Shown in pieces: positions 33,166-42,011 of a stretch of DNA of 64,000 nt. The translations under genes and the position numbers were made by a program. The first letter of the stretch is position 1, and each line of letters begins with the position of its first letter. The notes under the pieces were generated by a model, which saw only the letters and a list, made by a program, of their open reading frames with translations, was not told the DNA's origin and ran no database searches. This stretch comes from Acidobacterium sp. (lineage in GTDB: Bacteria > Acidobacteriota > Terriglobia > Terriglobales > Acidobacteriaceae): positions 114,535-178,534 of the forward strand of contig PMUI01000086.1 of the NCBI GenBank assembly GCA_003166955.1. Reading direction: 5' to 3'.

Positions 33166-34563
33166 TTGGCATCCGAGGCAGTGAACGTGTATGTGGCCGA
33201 GCTGGAGAAGCCTGCCAACTACGGACTGCGGCGCGGCGTGCTCTCGCCCGCAGAAACCCTGGCGCAGTCGGTTTCGGCCATCGCGCCGACGACGACTCCC
33301 GCGATGACGATTCCGCTGGTTTTCGCGATGGCCGGCAACGGCACTTGGCTGGTCTACGTGCTCGCCACCGTGGGCATGACCCTCATCGGCGTTCTCATCG
33401 GCTGCTTCGCGCGGCGCTCCGCCTCACCCGGGTCGCTGTACAAATATGTCACTGAATCGCTCCCGGACTGGGCTTCCGGCCTCACCGGGTGGGCACTGCT
33501 GCTGGCCTATGTCGCCACGGCGGTCTCCGTCACTGGCGGATTCGTGCAATATGCCAATGTTCTGTTGTCGGCCGGCTTTGGCAGGACCGCGCCCGCCGCG
33601 CTGCTCGCTACGTTTGCGATCCTCATTGCCGCGGTGATGGCGTATCGCGATATTCGCCTCTCCGCGCGCTCGATGCTCTGGCTGGAGGCCGCGTCCGTCG
33701 GATGCATCCTCGTCATCGTGATTCTCGTGCTGGTGCGCAACGGCCTGCACGTCGACACGACGCAGTTCCGCCTGCGCGGCGCCAGTGTCTCCGGCATGCG
33801 CCTCGGCATGGTGCTCGCGCTCTTCAGTTTTGTCGGGTTCGAGAGCGCAACAGCCCTCGGCGAAGAAGCACGCAACCCGCTGAAGACCATCCCGAGCGCC
33901 GTTCTGCAAAGCGCCATCGGCCTGGGATTTCTGTTCGTTGTTTGCGCCTACACGGAAGTTCTCGGCTTCCGCGGCGTGCACGAAAAACTCGACCAGAGCG
34001 CCGCGCCTTTTCACACCCTGGCGCATCAGGTGGGCGTCAGCGGCCTTGGCATCGCGGTCGACGTTGGCGCGATGCTGAGCATGTTCGCCTGCGTCCTGGC
34101 GTGCACCACCGCGGCCGCTCGCGTGCTGCTCACCATGTCGCACCACGGACTGACCCACGCGCACCTCACGCGCACGCATCGGCGCAACGAGACCCCGCAT
34201 ATTGCGGTTCTTGTCACCGGTATTGTTACCTTTGTTCTCACCGTCGCCCTGGCCCTGCGCGGCGTCTCCGGTTCGGACATTTATGGTTGGATGGGCTCGC
34301 TCGCTACCTACGGATTCCTGACCGCCTACGCCCTGGTATGTCTCGCCGTCCCCAGCTTTCTGCGCCGCGAGCGCGCCCTCACTCCGCTTTGGGTTGTTCT
34401 GTCGGGAGCAGGTTTCATCGCCATGCTCCTCGCCATCGCTGGCTCCGTCTACCCCGTGCCAACAGGAGCCTATCGCTGGCTGCCATACATCTATCTCACG
34501 TATCTGATGGCAGGGTGGCTTTGGACGGTGGCGAAGAAGCGTGGGCCGGTTGCAGTTTCCTGA
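33166..34563 (+). CDS. APC-superfamily amino acid permease
   Basis: The 465-residue protein has about twelve membrane helices and family features such as GVLSPAETLAQSVSAIAP near the N-terminus, with the unwound first helix typical of APC transporters, and FVGFESATALGEEARNPLKTIP, the well-conserved helix 6 motif. It likely imports an amino acid or amine by proton or solute exchange. I chose a TTG at 33166 because AGGAGG lies about ten bases upstream. A longer frame to 33058 overlaps the preceding gene and lacks a site. It converges with cysS, with only three bases between stops. Confidence 0.82.
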   Translation: MASEAVNVYVAELEKPANYGLRRGVLSPAETLAQSVSAIAPTTTPAMTIPLVFAMAGNGTWLVYVLATVGMTLIGVLIGCFARRSASPGSLYKYVTESLPDWASGLTGWALLLAYVATAVSVTGGFVQYANVLLSAGFGRTAPAALLATFAILIAAVMAYRDIRLSARSMLWLEAASVGCILVIVILVLVRNGLHVDTTQFRLRGASVSGMRLGMVLALFSFVGFESATALGEEARNPLKTIPSAVLQSAIGLGFLFVVCAYTEVLGFRGVHEKLDQSAAPFHTLAHQVGVSGLGIAVDVGAMLSMFACVLACTTAAARVLLTMSHHGLTHAHLTRTHRRNETPHIAVLVTGIVTFVLTVALALRGVSGSDIYGWMGSLATYGFLTAYALVCLAVPSFLRRERALTPLWVVLSGAGFIAMLLAIAGSVYPVPTGAYRWLPYIYLTYLMAGWLWTVAKKRGPVAVS

Positions 34564-34566
34564 CGC

Positions 34567-36162
34567 CTACTTCCGCTTCCACCGCGTTCCTTCCTTCGAG
34601 TCCTCCAGCAGAATCCCCATACCCCCCAGCTGATTCCGGATGGTGTCCGCGCGCTTGAAGTCGCGCCGTCGCTTCGCCTGGTCCCGCTCTTCCACCAGCG
34701 TCTGAATCTGCGTGTCCGTCACCCCCCGCGTCGCGAGCACTTCGGGAGCGGCCTGGTCCAGCTTCCCCTCGCGCTCGGCCCAGTCCAGCGTGAAACGAGT
34801 CCACTCCGCATCGTGATCCTCGAGGACGGCGAAAACGCGATCGAACTGCGCCAGCGCATCGAGAACCTCGGCCTGGTCGCTCGCGAAAAACTGCCCCGCA
34901 TCCCCGCGCGCGTTCACAAACCGCACCATGTCGAAGATCGCAGCCAGCGCCCTGGCCGTATTCAGATCGTCCGTCAGCGCTTCCAGAAACTTCGCGTTCG
35001 TCTCGCGCGCCACATGCTGAATCTCGCTCGCTCCGCCATCCGTGGTGGGCCGCGTCGGCCACCTGGTCTGGGCAATCCGATCCCGAAACGTCCGTAGCCG
35101 TTCCACGGCGATCGTCTCCGCCGCCAGCCCCTCAAACGTGAAGTTCAGCTGCTGCCGGTACGGCGCGGAAATCAGCAGCATCCGGATCGCCGAAGCCTTA
35201 TACCCGCGCAGCAACAGATCGCGCAAAGTATAGAAGTTCCCCTCCGACTTCGACATCTTCCTGCCTTCGACCAGCAGGAAACGCACGTGAAACCAGTGCC
35301 GCGCAAACGTCCGGTGCGTCGCCGACTCCGACTGCGCAATCTCGTTCTCGTGATGCGGAAACATCAGGTCCTCGCCGCCTGCGTGCAGGTCGAAGCTCTC
35401 ACCCAGATACTGCATCGCCATCGCCGAGCACTCGATGTGCCATCCCGGCCGGCCCGGCCCCAGCGCTGTTTCCCACTGGTGCTCGCCAGGCTTTGGCGCC
35501 TTCCACAGCGCAAAATCCCGGGCCGAATCCTTCTCGTACTCATCCACGTCGATGCGTGCGCCGTCCGTGATCCCGGAAAAATCCTTCTTCGACAGCTTCC
35601 CGTATTCAGGAAACCGCGCGATCCGGAAATACCACGACCCATCTTCGGCGCGATAGGCGATGTCCTGCGCTGCCAGCCGCTCGATCAGCGCCACCATCGC
35701 CGGGATGTGCTCGGTCGCGCGGGCCACTACCTCCGGATGTTCGACCCGCAGCGCGTCCAGGTCCTCGAAGAACGCCTCCTGATACTTCCGCGTGTAGGCG
35801 TCGATGTCCATGCCCGCCGCCGTCGCGTTGCGGATGATCTTGTCGTCGACATCGGTGATGTTCATGACGTGCCGCACCTGGGTCCCCAACAGTCGCATCG
35901 CGCGCCGCAGCACATCCACCTGCAGGAACGTTCTGAAGTTTCCGATATGGCCGAAGTCGTAGACCGTCGGCCCGCACGCGTACATCCGCAGGGCGTTGCC
36001 GTCGGATGGCGCCAGCGTTTCCACCTGCCCTGAAAGGGTGTTGTAGAGCTGCATCAGGGGGCGATCGGGCAAGGATTGGTTACCAGGTTCGGACTCGGAC
36101 GAAGCACTCATCTCCACGGTCGCAGCACGGACTCTTTCGTCAGATTGCTCTTCCAAGTTCAT
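34567..36162 (-). CDS. cysS: Cysteine--tRNA ligase
   Basis: The protein charges tRNA-Cys. Class I signatures are present: FGHIGNFRT (HIGH-type motif, with HIGN here) and KMSKSEGN. Zinc ligands are in YACGPTVYD, GWHIECSAM and HHENE, as expected. The C-terminal anticodon-binding helical domain ends LGGMGILLEDSKEG. A stretch of about 36 residues precedes the usual start (MQLYNTLSG, ATG at 36054). I keep the 36162 start because a TAGAAT -10-like box lies about 17 bases upstream, but the shorter form is possible. The tsaD stop lies close by on the same strand. Confidence 0.95.
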   Translation of the reverse strand: MNLEEQSDERVRAATVEMSASSESEPGNQSLPDRPLMQLYNTLSGQVETLAPSDGNALRMYACGPTVYDFGHIGNFRTFLQVDVLRRAMRLLGTQVRHVMNITDVDDKIIRNATAAGMDIDAYTRKYQEAFFEDLDALRVEHPEVVARATEHIPAMVALIERLAAQDIAYRAEDGSWYFRIARFPEYGKLSKKDFSGITDGARIDVDEYEKDSARDFALWKAPKPGEHQWETALGPGRPGWHIECSAMAMQYLGESFDLHAGGEDLMFPHHENEIAQSESATHRTFARHWFHVRFLLVEGRKMSKSEGNFYTLRDLLLRGYKASAIRMLLISAPYRQQLNFTFEGLAAETIAVERLRTFRDRIAQTRWPTRPTTDGGASEIQHVARETNAKFLEALTDDLNTARALAAIFDMVRFVNARGDAGQFFASDQAEVLDALAQFDRVFAVLEDHDAEWTRFTLDWAEREGKLDQAAPEVLATRGVTDTQIQTLVEERDQAKRRRDFKRADTIRNQLGGMGILLEDSKEGTRWKRK

Positions 36163-36192
36163 TTTGTCTGGACCCGATTCTACCAGCGGAAA

Positions 36193-37398
36193 TCAGCTCC
36201 CCAGCGCCAAGGAGGGCTCCGCGGTCAGCCCCTCCGCCGCGAAGCTGCCGGTCACGAACTTCGGCCACGCTGCCGCCGCAATCATCGCCGCATTGTCAGT
36301 CGCCAGAGCTATCGACGGAAACGCAATCGGCAAATGCCTTTCGCCTGCTTCCGCGGTGAACCGCACTCGCAGCTCGCGATTCGCCGCTACGCCACCCGAG
36401 ACGATCACGCGCTCCGCGCCAAACCTCTCCGCCGCGCGGAAAGTCTTCCGCCGCAGATCATCTACCACTGACCGCTGGAACGACGCAATCAGATCCAGTG
36501 TTCGCCGATCGCACAGTGGCAGCGCATCGGCAGCCTTTGGGTTTTTCATCGCCGCCAACGCCAACCGCCGCGCCTCAATTGACGATTCCATCTCGTACAC
36601 CTTTGTGTAGCGCAGCATCGCCGTCTTGATTCCGCTGAACGAGAAGTAGATCTTCTCCGCCGGGTTGAGCGCGCCCAGCTCGCCCTTCCGATGCACCTTT
36701 GCCTTGATCTGCGAAGACGAAAACGGCACTGCCTCCGAATTTCCGTGTGGCGCGAGCGCGTCGATCCACGGCCCTCCGGGATAGCCCAGCCCCAGCAGCT
36801 TCGCCACCTTGTCGAATGCCTCGCCGGCCGCATCGTCCACGGTGCGCCCCACGTTGCGATACGTCCACGTCGCGGTGTCATTCCCGGAACCCTTTGGCCC
36901 AGCCCCAAATTCCGCCAGATAAAGATGCGTGTGCCCGCCCGATACCACCAGCGCCAGGGACTGCCCCTTCCGATCACCTGCGCGCGATCCACCTTCGTCC
37001 TCAGTCAGCTTCGCTTCCTCGAGCAAGACCGCGTGGATATGCCCCTCGAGGTGGTTCACCGCGATGAGCGGCTTGCCCAGCGCCAGCGTCAGCGACTTGG
37101 CAAAGGTGATGCCGACCAGCAGTGCCCCGGCGAGCCCCGGCCCTTCTGTAACAGCCACTGCATCAATATCCCGGTAGGTCACGCCCGCTTCCCGCAGCGC
37201 AGTCCGCACCACCGGCAGAAGGTTCCGCAGATGCTCGCGCGACGCCAGCTCCGGAACCACTCCTCCATAGGGAGAATGCACCGCAATCTGCGACGCGACT
37301 GTGTTCGACAGGATCTCCGTCCCGCGCCGCACGACGGCGGCCGCCGTCTCGTCGCACGAGCTTTCGATGCCGAGGATCAGGCCCGACGCAGACTCCAT
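36193..37398 (-). CDS. tsaD: tRNA N6-adenosine threonylcarbamoyltransferase
   Basis: The 401-residue protein transfers the threonylcarbamoyl group to A37 of tRNAs reading ANN codons, with TsaB and TsaE. It has ILGIESSCDETAAAVV at the N-terminus, the metal-binding NHLEGHIHAV, LVVSGGHTHLYL and the later ILGLGYPGGPWID region, all ASKHA/TsaD signatures. Length is somewhat above the usual 340. It is 30 bp upstream of cysS on the same strand, so the two tRNA-function genes probably share a transcript. Confidence 0.95.
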   Translation of the reverse strand: MESASGLILGIESSCDETAAAVVRRGTEILSNTVASQIAVHSPYGGVVPELASREHLRNLLPVVRTALREAGVTYRDIDAVAVTEGPGLAGALLVGITFAKSLTLALGKPLIAVNHLEGHIHAVLLEEAKLTEDEGGSRAGDRKGQSLALVVSGGHTHLYLAEFGAGPKGSGNDTATWTYRNVGRTVDDAAGEAFDKVAKLLGLGYPGGPWIDALAPHGNSEAVPFSSSQIKAKVHRKGELGALNPAEKIYFSFSGIKTAMLRYTKVYEMESSIEARRLALAAMKNPKAADALPLCDRRTLDLIASFQRSVVDDLRRKTFRAAERFGAERVIVSGGVAANRELRVRFTAEAGERHLPIAFPSIALATDNAAMIAAAAWPKFVTGSFAAEGLTAEPSLALGS

Positions 37399-37454
37399 AT
37401 CCTTATAGTAAGGAACGGATAGTCAGAAGCAGACCCTTCCGTCCCGCCGACGAC

Positions 37455-38966
37455 TCACCGCACGCGCTCGAAGCCCACCGCCTGTCCGTCGTCGTAGGTA
37501 CGCTTCCACTCCGCGCTGTGGTTCAGCAAATACGCCGCCGGATACTCCCGCGGAAGCAACACGTAACGGATCTGGTATTTGTCGAGCACCGCGAACGTAT
37601 CTTCCGGCTTCACCGCGCGGAGATAATCGCCCATCACGCCTTCGTGCACAAAAATGTCCACGCGGGAGTCGATCAGATCCTTCACCTCGGGCGCCTGCCA
37701 CTCGAGGTATCCGCCCCAGTTGAAATTCGCAAACAGGTTCCCCTCGCCCGCCGTGTTCCGCACCCACGAAACCGCTTTCTCCGGGAAGTACTCGGCCAGT
37801 CCGGCATGCAGCTGCTTTTCGCGCGGATACGCCCGTGCGATCATCAGGGCCAGCACCAGCATCGCCAGCACGCTGATGAATCGCTGATCCCGCACCGGTC
37901 TCGTCCTTCCTGCGTCGCCGCGAAAATCTATCGCCAGCAGGGGCATCACCAGAATCGCGAGCAGAAACAGGAATCGCACATACGTTATCGCGCCATAAAC
38001 CGCGACCACCGCGAACGCGACGTCCTGCAGCACCCAGCGGCGCATGCGCACAAGTTGCAGCACTGCCAGAAGCACCAGAATTCCGACCACAATCTTGCCG
38101 CGCGGACTATGAAAATCGAGGCTGCCCCACTCGGCGATGTTGTCGACGGTCAGTCTCTGCCGGAACGCCACATCGAGCGGATACGTGACCAGCCGCCAGC
38201 CGTAGGGGTTGATGAAGAGCGCTGCGAAACTCGCGGCCGCCATCGTCAGCAGCTTGCGCGCCTGGCGCGGCGTCCAGCGCACGGCATACAGATTGCCCCA
38301 CTCGCCCTGCACAAATCCGCAAGCGATAAAGATCAGCATCAGCACAAAGCCGATGAACCACGAACCGTGTGTGTTGATCCAGAGCAGAAACAGCACGGGC
38401 AGCGCCGGGGTCCAGTCGCGGCCCTTCTGGAAAGCCCAGAGCACGCCAACTTCGATGACCAGGAATAGCCAGCCAAACAACAGCGGACGCGGCAGCAGAG
38501 AAACCGTCGTGAGCAGCATCGCGATGCACGTTGCGAAGAACGACGCCGTCCATCCGCCGGAGCGCAGGCGCCCCAGGCAATAGATGCCGGTGAGAATGGC
38601 AGCGGCCAGCAGGAACAGCACGAGATACAGACCGCGGTCGCCCTGCCATCGATACGCGAAGTAGTAAGGCAGCTCACCGAGCCACTCAAAGTTGATCCAG
38701 GGCTTGCCCGCCACCGTGAAGGTGTAGCTGTCTGCGTGGATGAAATGCCCGCCGCGAACCAGCTCGCTCGCGTTGCGCAGGTGCCACCAGACATCGGGAT
38801 CAACCAGGCTGCGCACCACGCTGCCGCTCGCGGACACGAAGAGCATCAGGTACACCAGCAGCAGCCCCTGCACCACGGGTAGACTGAAGACGCGGGTGCT
38901 CCACGTCTTTTGCGGAACAGGCTCGCGCGGCATCGTTGGAACGATGGGTTGAGTCGCGGCGCTCAT
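37455..38966 (-). CDS. Polytopic membrane protein of unknown function
   Basis: The product of about 503 residues has roughly ten to twelve membrane helices. Features are LVDPDVWWHLRNASELVRGG near the N-terminus, INTHGSWFIGF and FINPYGWRLVTYPL, a pattern found in membrane proteins of the glycosyltransferase-C type or in bacterial proteins without named function. The C-terminal segment (ANFNWGGYLEWQAPE, then IDSRVDIF) is soluble and faces the periplasm. The ATG at 38966 almost touches a possible start of the divergent gene at 38965. A glycan-related role is a guess from the topology. Confidence 0.65.
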   Translation of the reverse strand: MSAATQPIVPTMPREPVPQKTWSTRVFSLPVVQGLLLVYLMLFVSASGSVVRSLVDPDVWWHLRNASELVRGGHFIHADSYTFTVAGKPWINFEWLGELPYYFAYRWQGDRGLYLVLFLLAAAILTGIYCLGRLRSGGWTASFFATCIAMLLTTVSLLPRPLLFGWLFLVIEVGVLWAFQKGRDWTPALPVLFLLWINTHGSWFIGFVLMLIFIACGFVQGEWGNLYAVRWTPRQARKLLTMAAASFAALFINPYGWRLVTYPLDVAFRQRLTVDNIAEWGSLDFHSPRGKIVVGILVLLAVLQLVRMRRWVLQDVAFAVVAVYGAITYVRFLFLLAILVMPLLAIDFRGDAGRTRPVRDQRFISVLAMLVLALMIARAYPREKQLHAGLAEYFPEKAVSWVRNTAGEGNLFANFNWGGYLEWQAPEVKDLIDSRVDIFVHEGVMGDYLRAVKPEDTFAVLDKYQIRYVLLPREYPAAYLLNHSAEWKRTYDDGQAVGFERVR

Positions 38967-39075
38967 GCTTGGCAAGCATCCTAACAAGGGTCCAGGGGTG
39001 TCTGAATCCCACCTTGGTTCGGAATCAACAGCGGTTAGGAGCAATGGGCGGGGAGAACGCCTGTACGAGAGTCCT

Positions 39076-40452
39076 GTGACGGAGACACCAGCACAAACTG
39101 CGGCGATGCGCATCGTGATCCAGCTGCGCGCCGCGGGCTACGAGGCGTATTTCGCGGGCGGATGCGTGCGCGACTTGCTTCTCGGGGTCGCTCCGAAGGA
39201 TTTTGACGTTGCCACCAGCGCGCATCCCGACACGATGCTGGTTATGTTTCCAAAAACCTTTGCCGTCGGCGCGCACTTTGGCGTGGTGCTTGTCTGCGAG
39301 GACGTTGAGGGCCAGGAAATTGTCACCGAAGTGGCTACATTTCGGTCGGACGTCGCGTATCTCGATGGGCGTCATCCAACGGAGGTTCGCTTTTCTTCCA
39401 GCGCGAAGGAAGATGTCATCCGCCGCGACTTCACCATCAACGGCATGATGTTCGACCCTGTGCTGCACAGCCAGACCTGCAACCTCACGTCTGCCGTTCT
39501 CGACTACGTGGGAGGCCAGAACGATCTGCGCGCGGGCATCATCCGCGCCATCGGCGAGCCGCACCGCCGCTTTGAAGAAGACAAGCTCCGCATGCTCCGC
39601 GCCGTGCGTTTCGCCGCGCGTTTCGAATACACCATCGAACCCGAAACCGAGCGCGCCATCCGCCAGCTCGCGTCGGGCATCTCTCAAGTCAGCCGCGAGC
39701 GCGTCCGCGACGAACTCACGCGGATGCTCACCGAAGGCCACGCGCGCCGGGTGTTTGAATTGCTGGACCGCACTGGGCTCCTCCGGGAAGTTTTGCCGGA
39801 GATCAGCAAACTGCATGGCGTGGAGCAGCCGCCGGAGTACCATCCCGAGGGCGACGTCTGGATTCACACGCTGTTGCTTCTCGAAAAGCTGCCCGCGGGC
39901 GTGTCGCCCACGCTGGCGTGGGGGGCGCTGCTGCACGACGTCGGCAAACCCGCGACATTCTCCCACCATCCGCCCGATCGCATCCGCTTTAACGGGCACG
40001 TCGAGGTTGGTGTCCGCATCGCGCATGCGATCCTGCGGCGGCTGCGCTTCTCGAACGAAGACTGCACGCAGATTCTCGCGCTCGTCGAAAACCACATGCG
40101 CTTCGGCGACGTCGAAAAGATGAAGGAGTCGACGCTGAAGCGCTTCTTCCGCTTGCCGCGCTTCGACGAGCATCTGGCACTGCATCGGCTGGATTGTCTA
40201 TCAAGCCACTGCGATCTCAGCCTCTACGAATTCGCGAAGCGGAGAAGGGAAGAGCTCCCCGAGGACGCGGTTCGCCCCGCGCTTCTCGTCACCGGCAGAG
40301 ATTTGATCAGTGCCGGTTACAAACCCGGACCTCAATTCAAGGAAATGCTCCGCCTCGCCGAGGATGCCCAACTGGAAGGTCGCATCCGGACCCGCGAAGA
40401 AGGACTAGAGCTGATCCGGAGCGAATTTCCTGCGGTAGGCAAAACGGCCTAG
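39076..40452 (+). CDS. CCA tRNA nucleotidyltransferase with HD domain
   Basis: This is a class II nucleotidyltransferase. It has the head-domain motif FAGGCVRDLLLG, catalytic carboxylates in KDFDVATSA, the RRDFTINGMMFDP motif and the neck region RRFEEDKLRMLRAVRFAARF. A C-terminal HD phosphohydrolase domain has ALLHDVGKPATF. The enzyme adds or repairs the tRNA 3'-CCA end; the HD domain has phosphatase activity in related enzymes. The start is uncertain: GTG 39076 gives a normal N-terminus; ATG 38965 would add 37 unrelated residues. It converges with the symporter gene, whose stop overlaps its own. Confidence 0.85.
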   Translation: MTETPAQTAAMRIVIQLRAAGYEAYFAGGCVRDLLLGVAPKDFDVATSAHPDTMLVMFPKTFAVGAHFGVVLVCEDVEGQEIVTEVATFRSDVAYLDGRHPTEVRFSSSAKEDVIRRDFTINGMMFDPVLHSQTCNLTSAVLDYVGGQNDLRAGIIRAIGEPHRRFEEDKLRMLRAVRFAARFEYTIEPETERAIRQLASGISQVSRERVRDELTRMLTEGHARRVFELLDRTGLLREVLPEISKLHGVEQPPEYHPEGDVWIHTLLLLEKLPAGVSPTLAWGALLHDVGKPATFSHHPPDRIRFNGHVEVGVRIAHAILRRLRFSNEDCTQILALVENHMRFGDVEKMKESTLKRFFRLPRFDEHLALHRLDCLSSHCDLSLYEFAKRRREELPEDAVRPALLVTGRDLISAGYKPGPQFKEMLRLAEDAQLEGRIRTREEGLELIRSEFPAVGKTA

Positions 40453-41909
40453 TTCGCGGCTGACTCGATTTTCGCAGCATGAAACGGTGCCACCTGCTCC
40501 GGGGTCGGAGGCCGCGTAAACGCGCTCACAACCACCAGCCCCAGCACCGACACCAGCAGAGCCGGGAAGATGGCGAAATCGGAATCGGCCGCATACTTCG
40601 GGACATGGTTCCGCACGAAGGCCGTGTCCCAGAAGACGGTGATGAAGGTCCCCGCGGCGATCGCCGTGGCCGCGCCAGCCGCGTTGGCGCGTCTCGAGTA
40701 GAACGCCGCGAGAATCACCGGCGTGAGCGCGGCCGAGTAGATCGTGTAAGCGTAGATGGCCTTCTGCAGGACGGATTCGGTGTGCATCGCCTGCACCAGC
40801 GCCCAGACGCCGAGCAGCACCACGGCCAGCCGCGAAATCAGGAGGACTCGTTTGTTCGAGGCGTCAGGCGAGATGTAGCGCACGAAGACATCGTTGATCA
40901 GGTTGGTTGCCGGAGAAAACAGGAAATTATTTGCGGTCGACATGATCTTCGCGAACACGGCGCCCATCAGCAGCGCGCCCAGCAGCGCGGGGAGCCCGTG
41001 CATCGCGGAGTACGCGATGATTTCGCGTGGATGCTGCGAGACTTCGCCGGTAGGAAACAGCACCGATCCCACGACCGCGATCGCGACGATCACCGTCTCG
41101 AGAATCACCGTCCCGATGATCCACCCCACCACCGCGACGCGCGCGTCTCGCTCCGACTTCGCCGAGAAGAATTTCTGATACATCGCCTGATTGCCGAGCA
41201 TGAGCAGCATGGTCGGGACCATCAATTCCATCGCCTGGGTGAACGACAAGTCGCCGAGCATCTGAAAGTGGGTCGCCGGCAGCGCATGCGTCACGCCGCT
41301 CCATCCGCCAGCCGCGTGGATGAGAAACGGCAGCGCGACGATCATCGTCACTGTTGCCAGTATCCCGATCACCACGTCCATATAGGCAACCGACGACATG
41401 CCCGCGATCGCCGTGAACACAATCACGAACGCAGCCATGATGTACCGGCCAAGCTCCGGCGAAATCACCGCCGGAAACACCAGGTGCAAAATGTCCCCGC
41501 CGCCGATCAACTGATAGCTCGCGATCGCTGTGTACGCAAACAGAATGGCGATGACGCCGAGGACGCGCGCGGTCTGGCTGTAACGCGCCTCCAGCAAATC
41601 GGGGATGGTGAACTTAGCAAAATGCCGCGCGCGCGGCGCAATAAAGTAGATCAGCAGCAGTCCTGCCCATCCGCCGCCCGCCTGCCACAGCGCCGCGAAC
41701 CCATGCTTATAAGCATTCTCCGCCCCGCCCAGCAGCGAGCCCGAGCCGATCCACGACGACAGGAGCGTGAAGATCAGCACGAACGCCGGTAGCGTGCGGC
41801 CCGCCACCAGATAGTCGGCCTTGGTCTTCACGCTACGCAGGCGCGTGAGCGACACCGCAAGCAGGCTCAGGACAATCGCGGCAAGCACGATGGCATACAA
41901 AGAACCCAT
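40449..41909 (-). CDS. Sodium:solute symporter family protein
   Basis: The 486-residue protein has about thirteen membrane helices. SSS-family marks include ADYLVAGRTLP near the N-terminus, SSWIGSGSLLGGAENAYKHG in helix 2 and FAKIMSTANNFLFSPATNL in helix 8, where the sodium site lies. It should import a small solute driven by sodium. Substrate is not predictable. Stops of this gene and the convergent CCA-adding enzyme gene overlap by four bases. The start ATG at 41909 is preceded by GAAGGAAGA. Confidence 0.88.
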   Translation of the reverse strand: MGSLYAIVLAAIVLSLLAVSLTRLRSVKTKADYLVAGRTLPAFVLIFTLLSSWIGSGSLLGGAENAYKHGFAALWQAGGGWAGLLLIYFIAPRARHFAKFTIPDLLEARYSQTARVLGVIAILFAYTAIASYQLIGGGDILHLVFPAVISPELGRYIMAAFVIVFTAIAGMSSVAYMDVVIGILATVTMIVALPFLIHAAGGWSGVTHALPATHFQMLGDLSFTQAMELMVPTMLLMLGNQAMYQKFFSAKSERDARVAVVGWIIGTVILETVIVAIAVVGSVLFPTGEVSQHPREIIAYSAMHGLPALLGALLMGAVFAKIMSTANNFLFSPATNLINDVFVRYISPDASNKRVLLISRLAVVLLGVWALVQAMHTESVLQKAIYAYTIYSAALTPVILAAFYSRRANAAGAATAIAAGTFITVFWDTAFVRNHVPKYAADSDFAIFPALLVSVLGLVVVSAFTRPPTPEQVAPFHAAKIESAAN

Positions 41910-42011
41910 CTGTCTTCCTTCTTCGAATAAGGTGCTACGAGTGTACGGGACCGCCGCGGGCTTGTCAGGAATCCGGCTCTGTCAGAAACGCAGCGCCGAC
42001 CCGCCCCGCGG

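Noticed and set aside
31524..33218. Long minus-strand open frame of 564 codons opposite ppk1
   Set aside because: It is the antisense of ppk1 in a GC-rich genome; the translated sequence has no protein-like features and ppk1 is certain.
40479..41792. Plus-strand frame opposite the sodium symporter
   Set aside because: Arg/His-rich antisense without hydrophobic or domain pattern.
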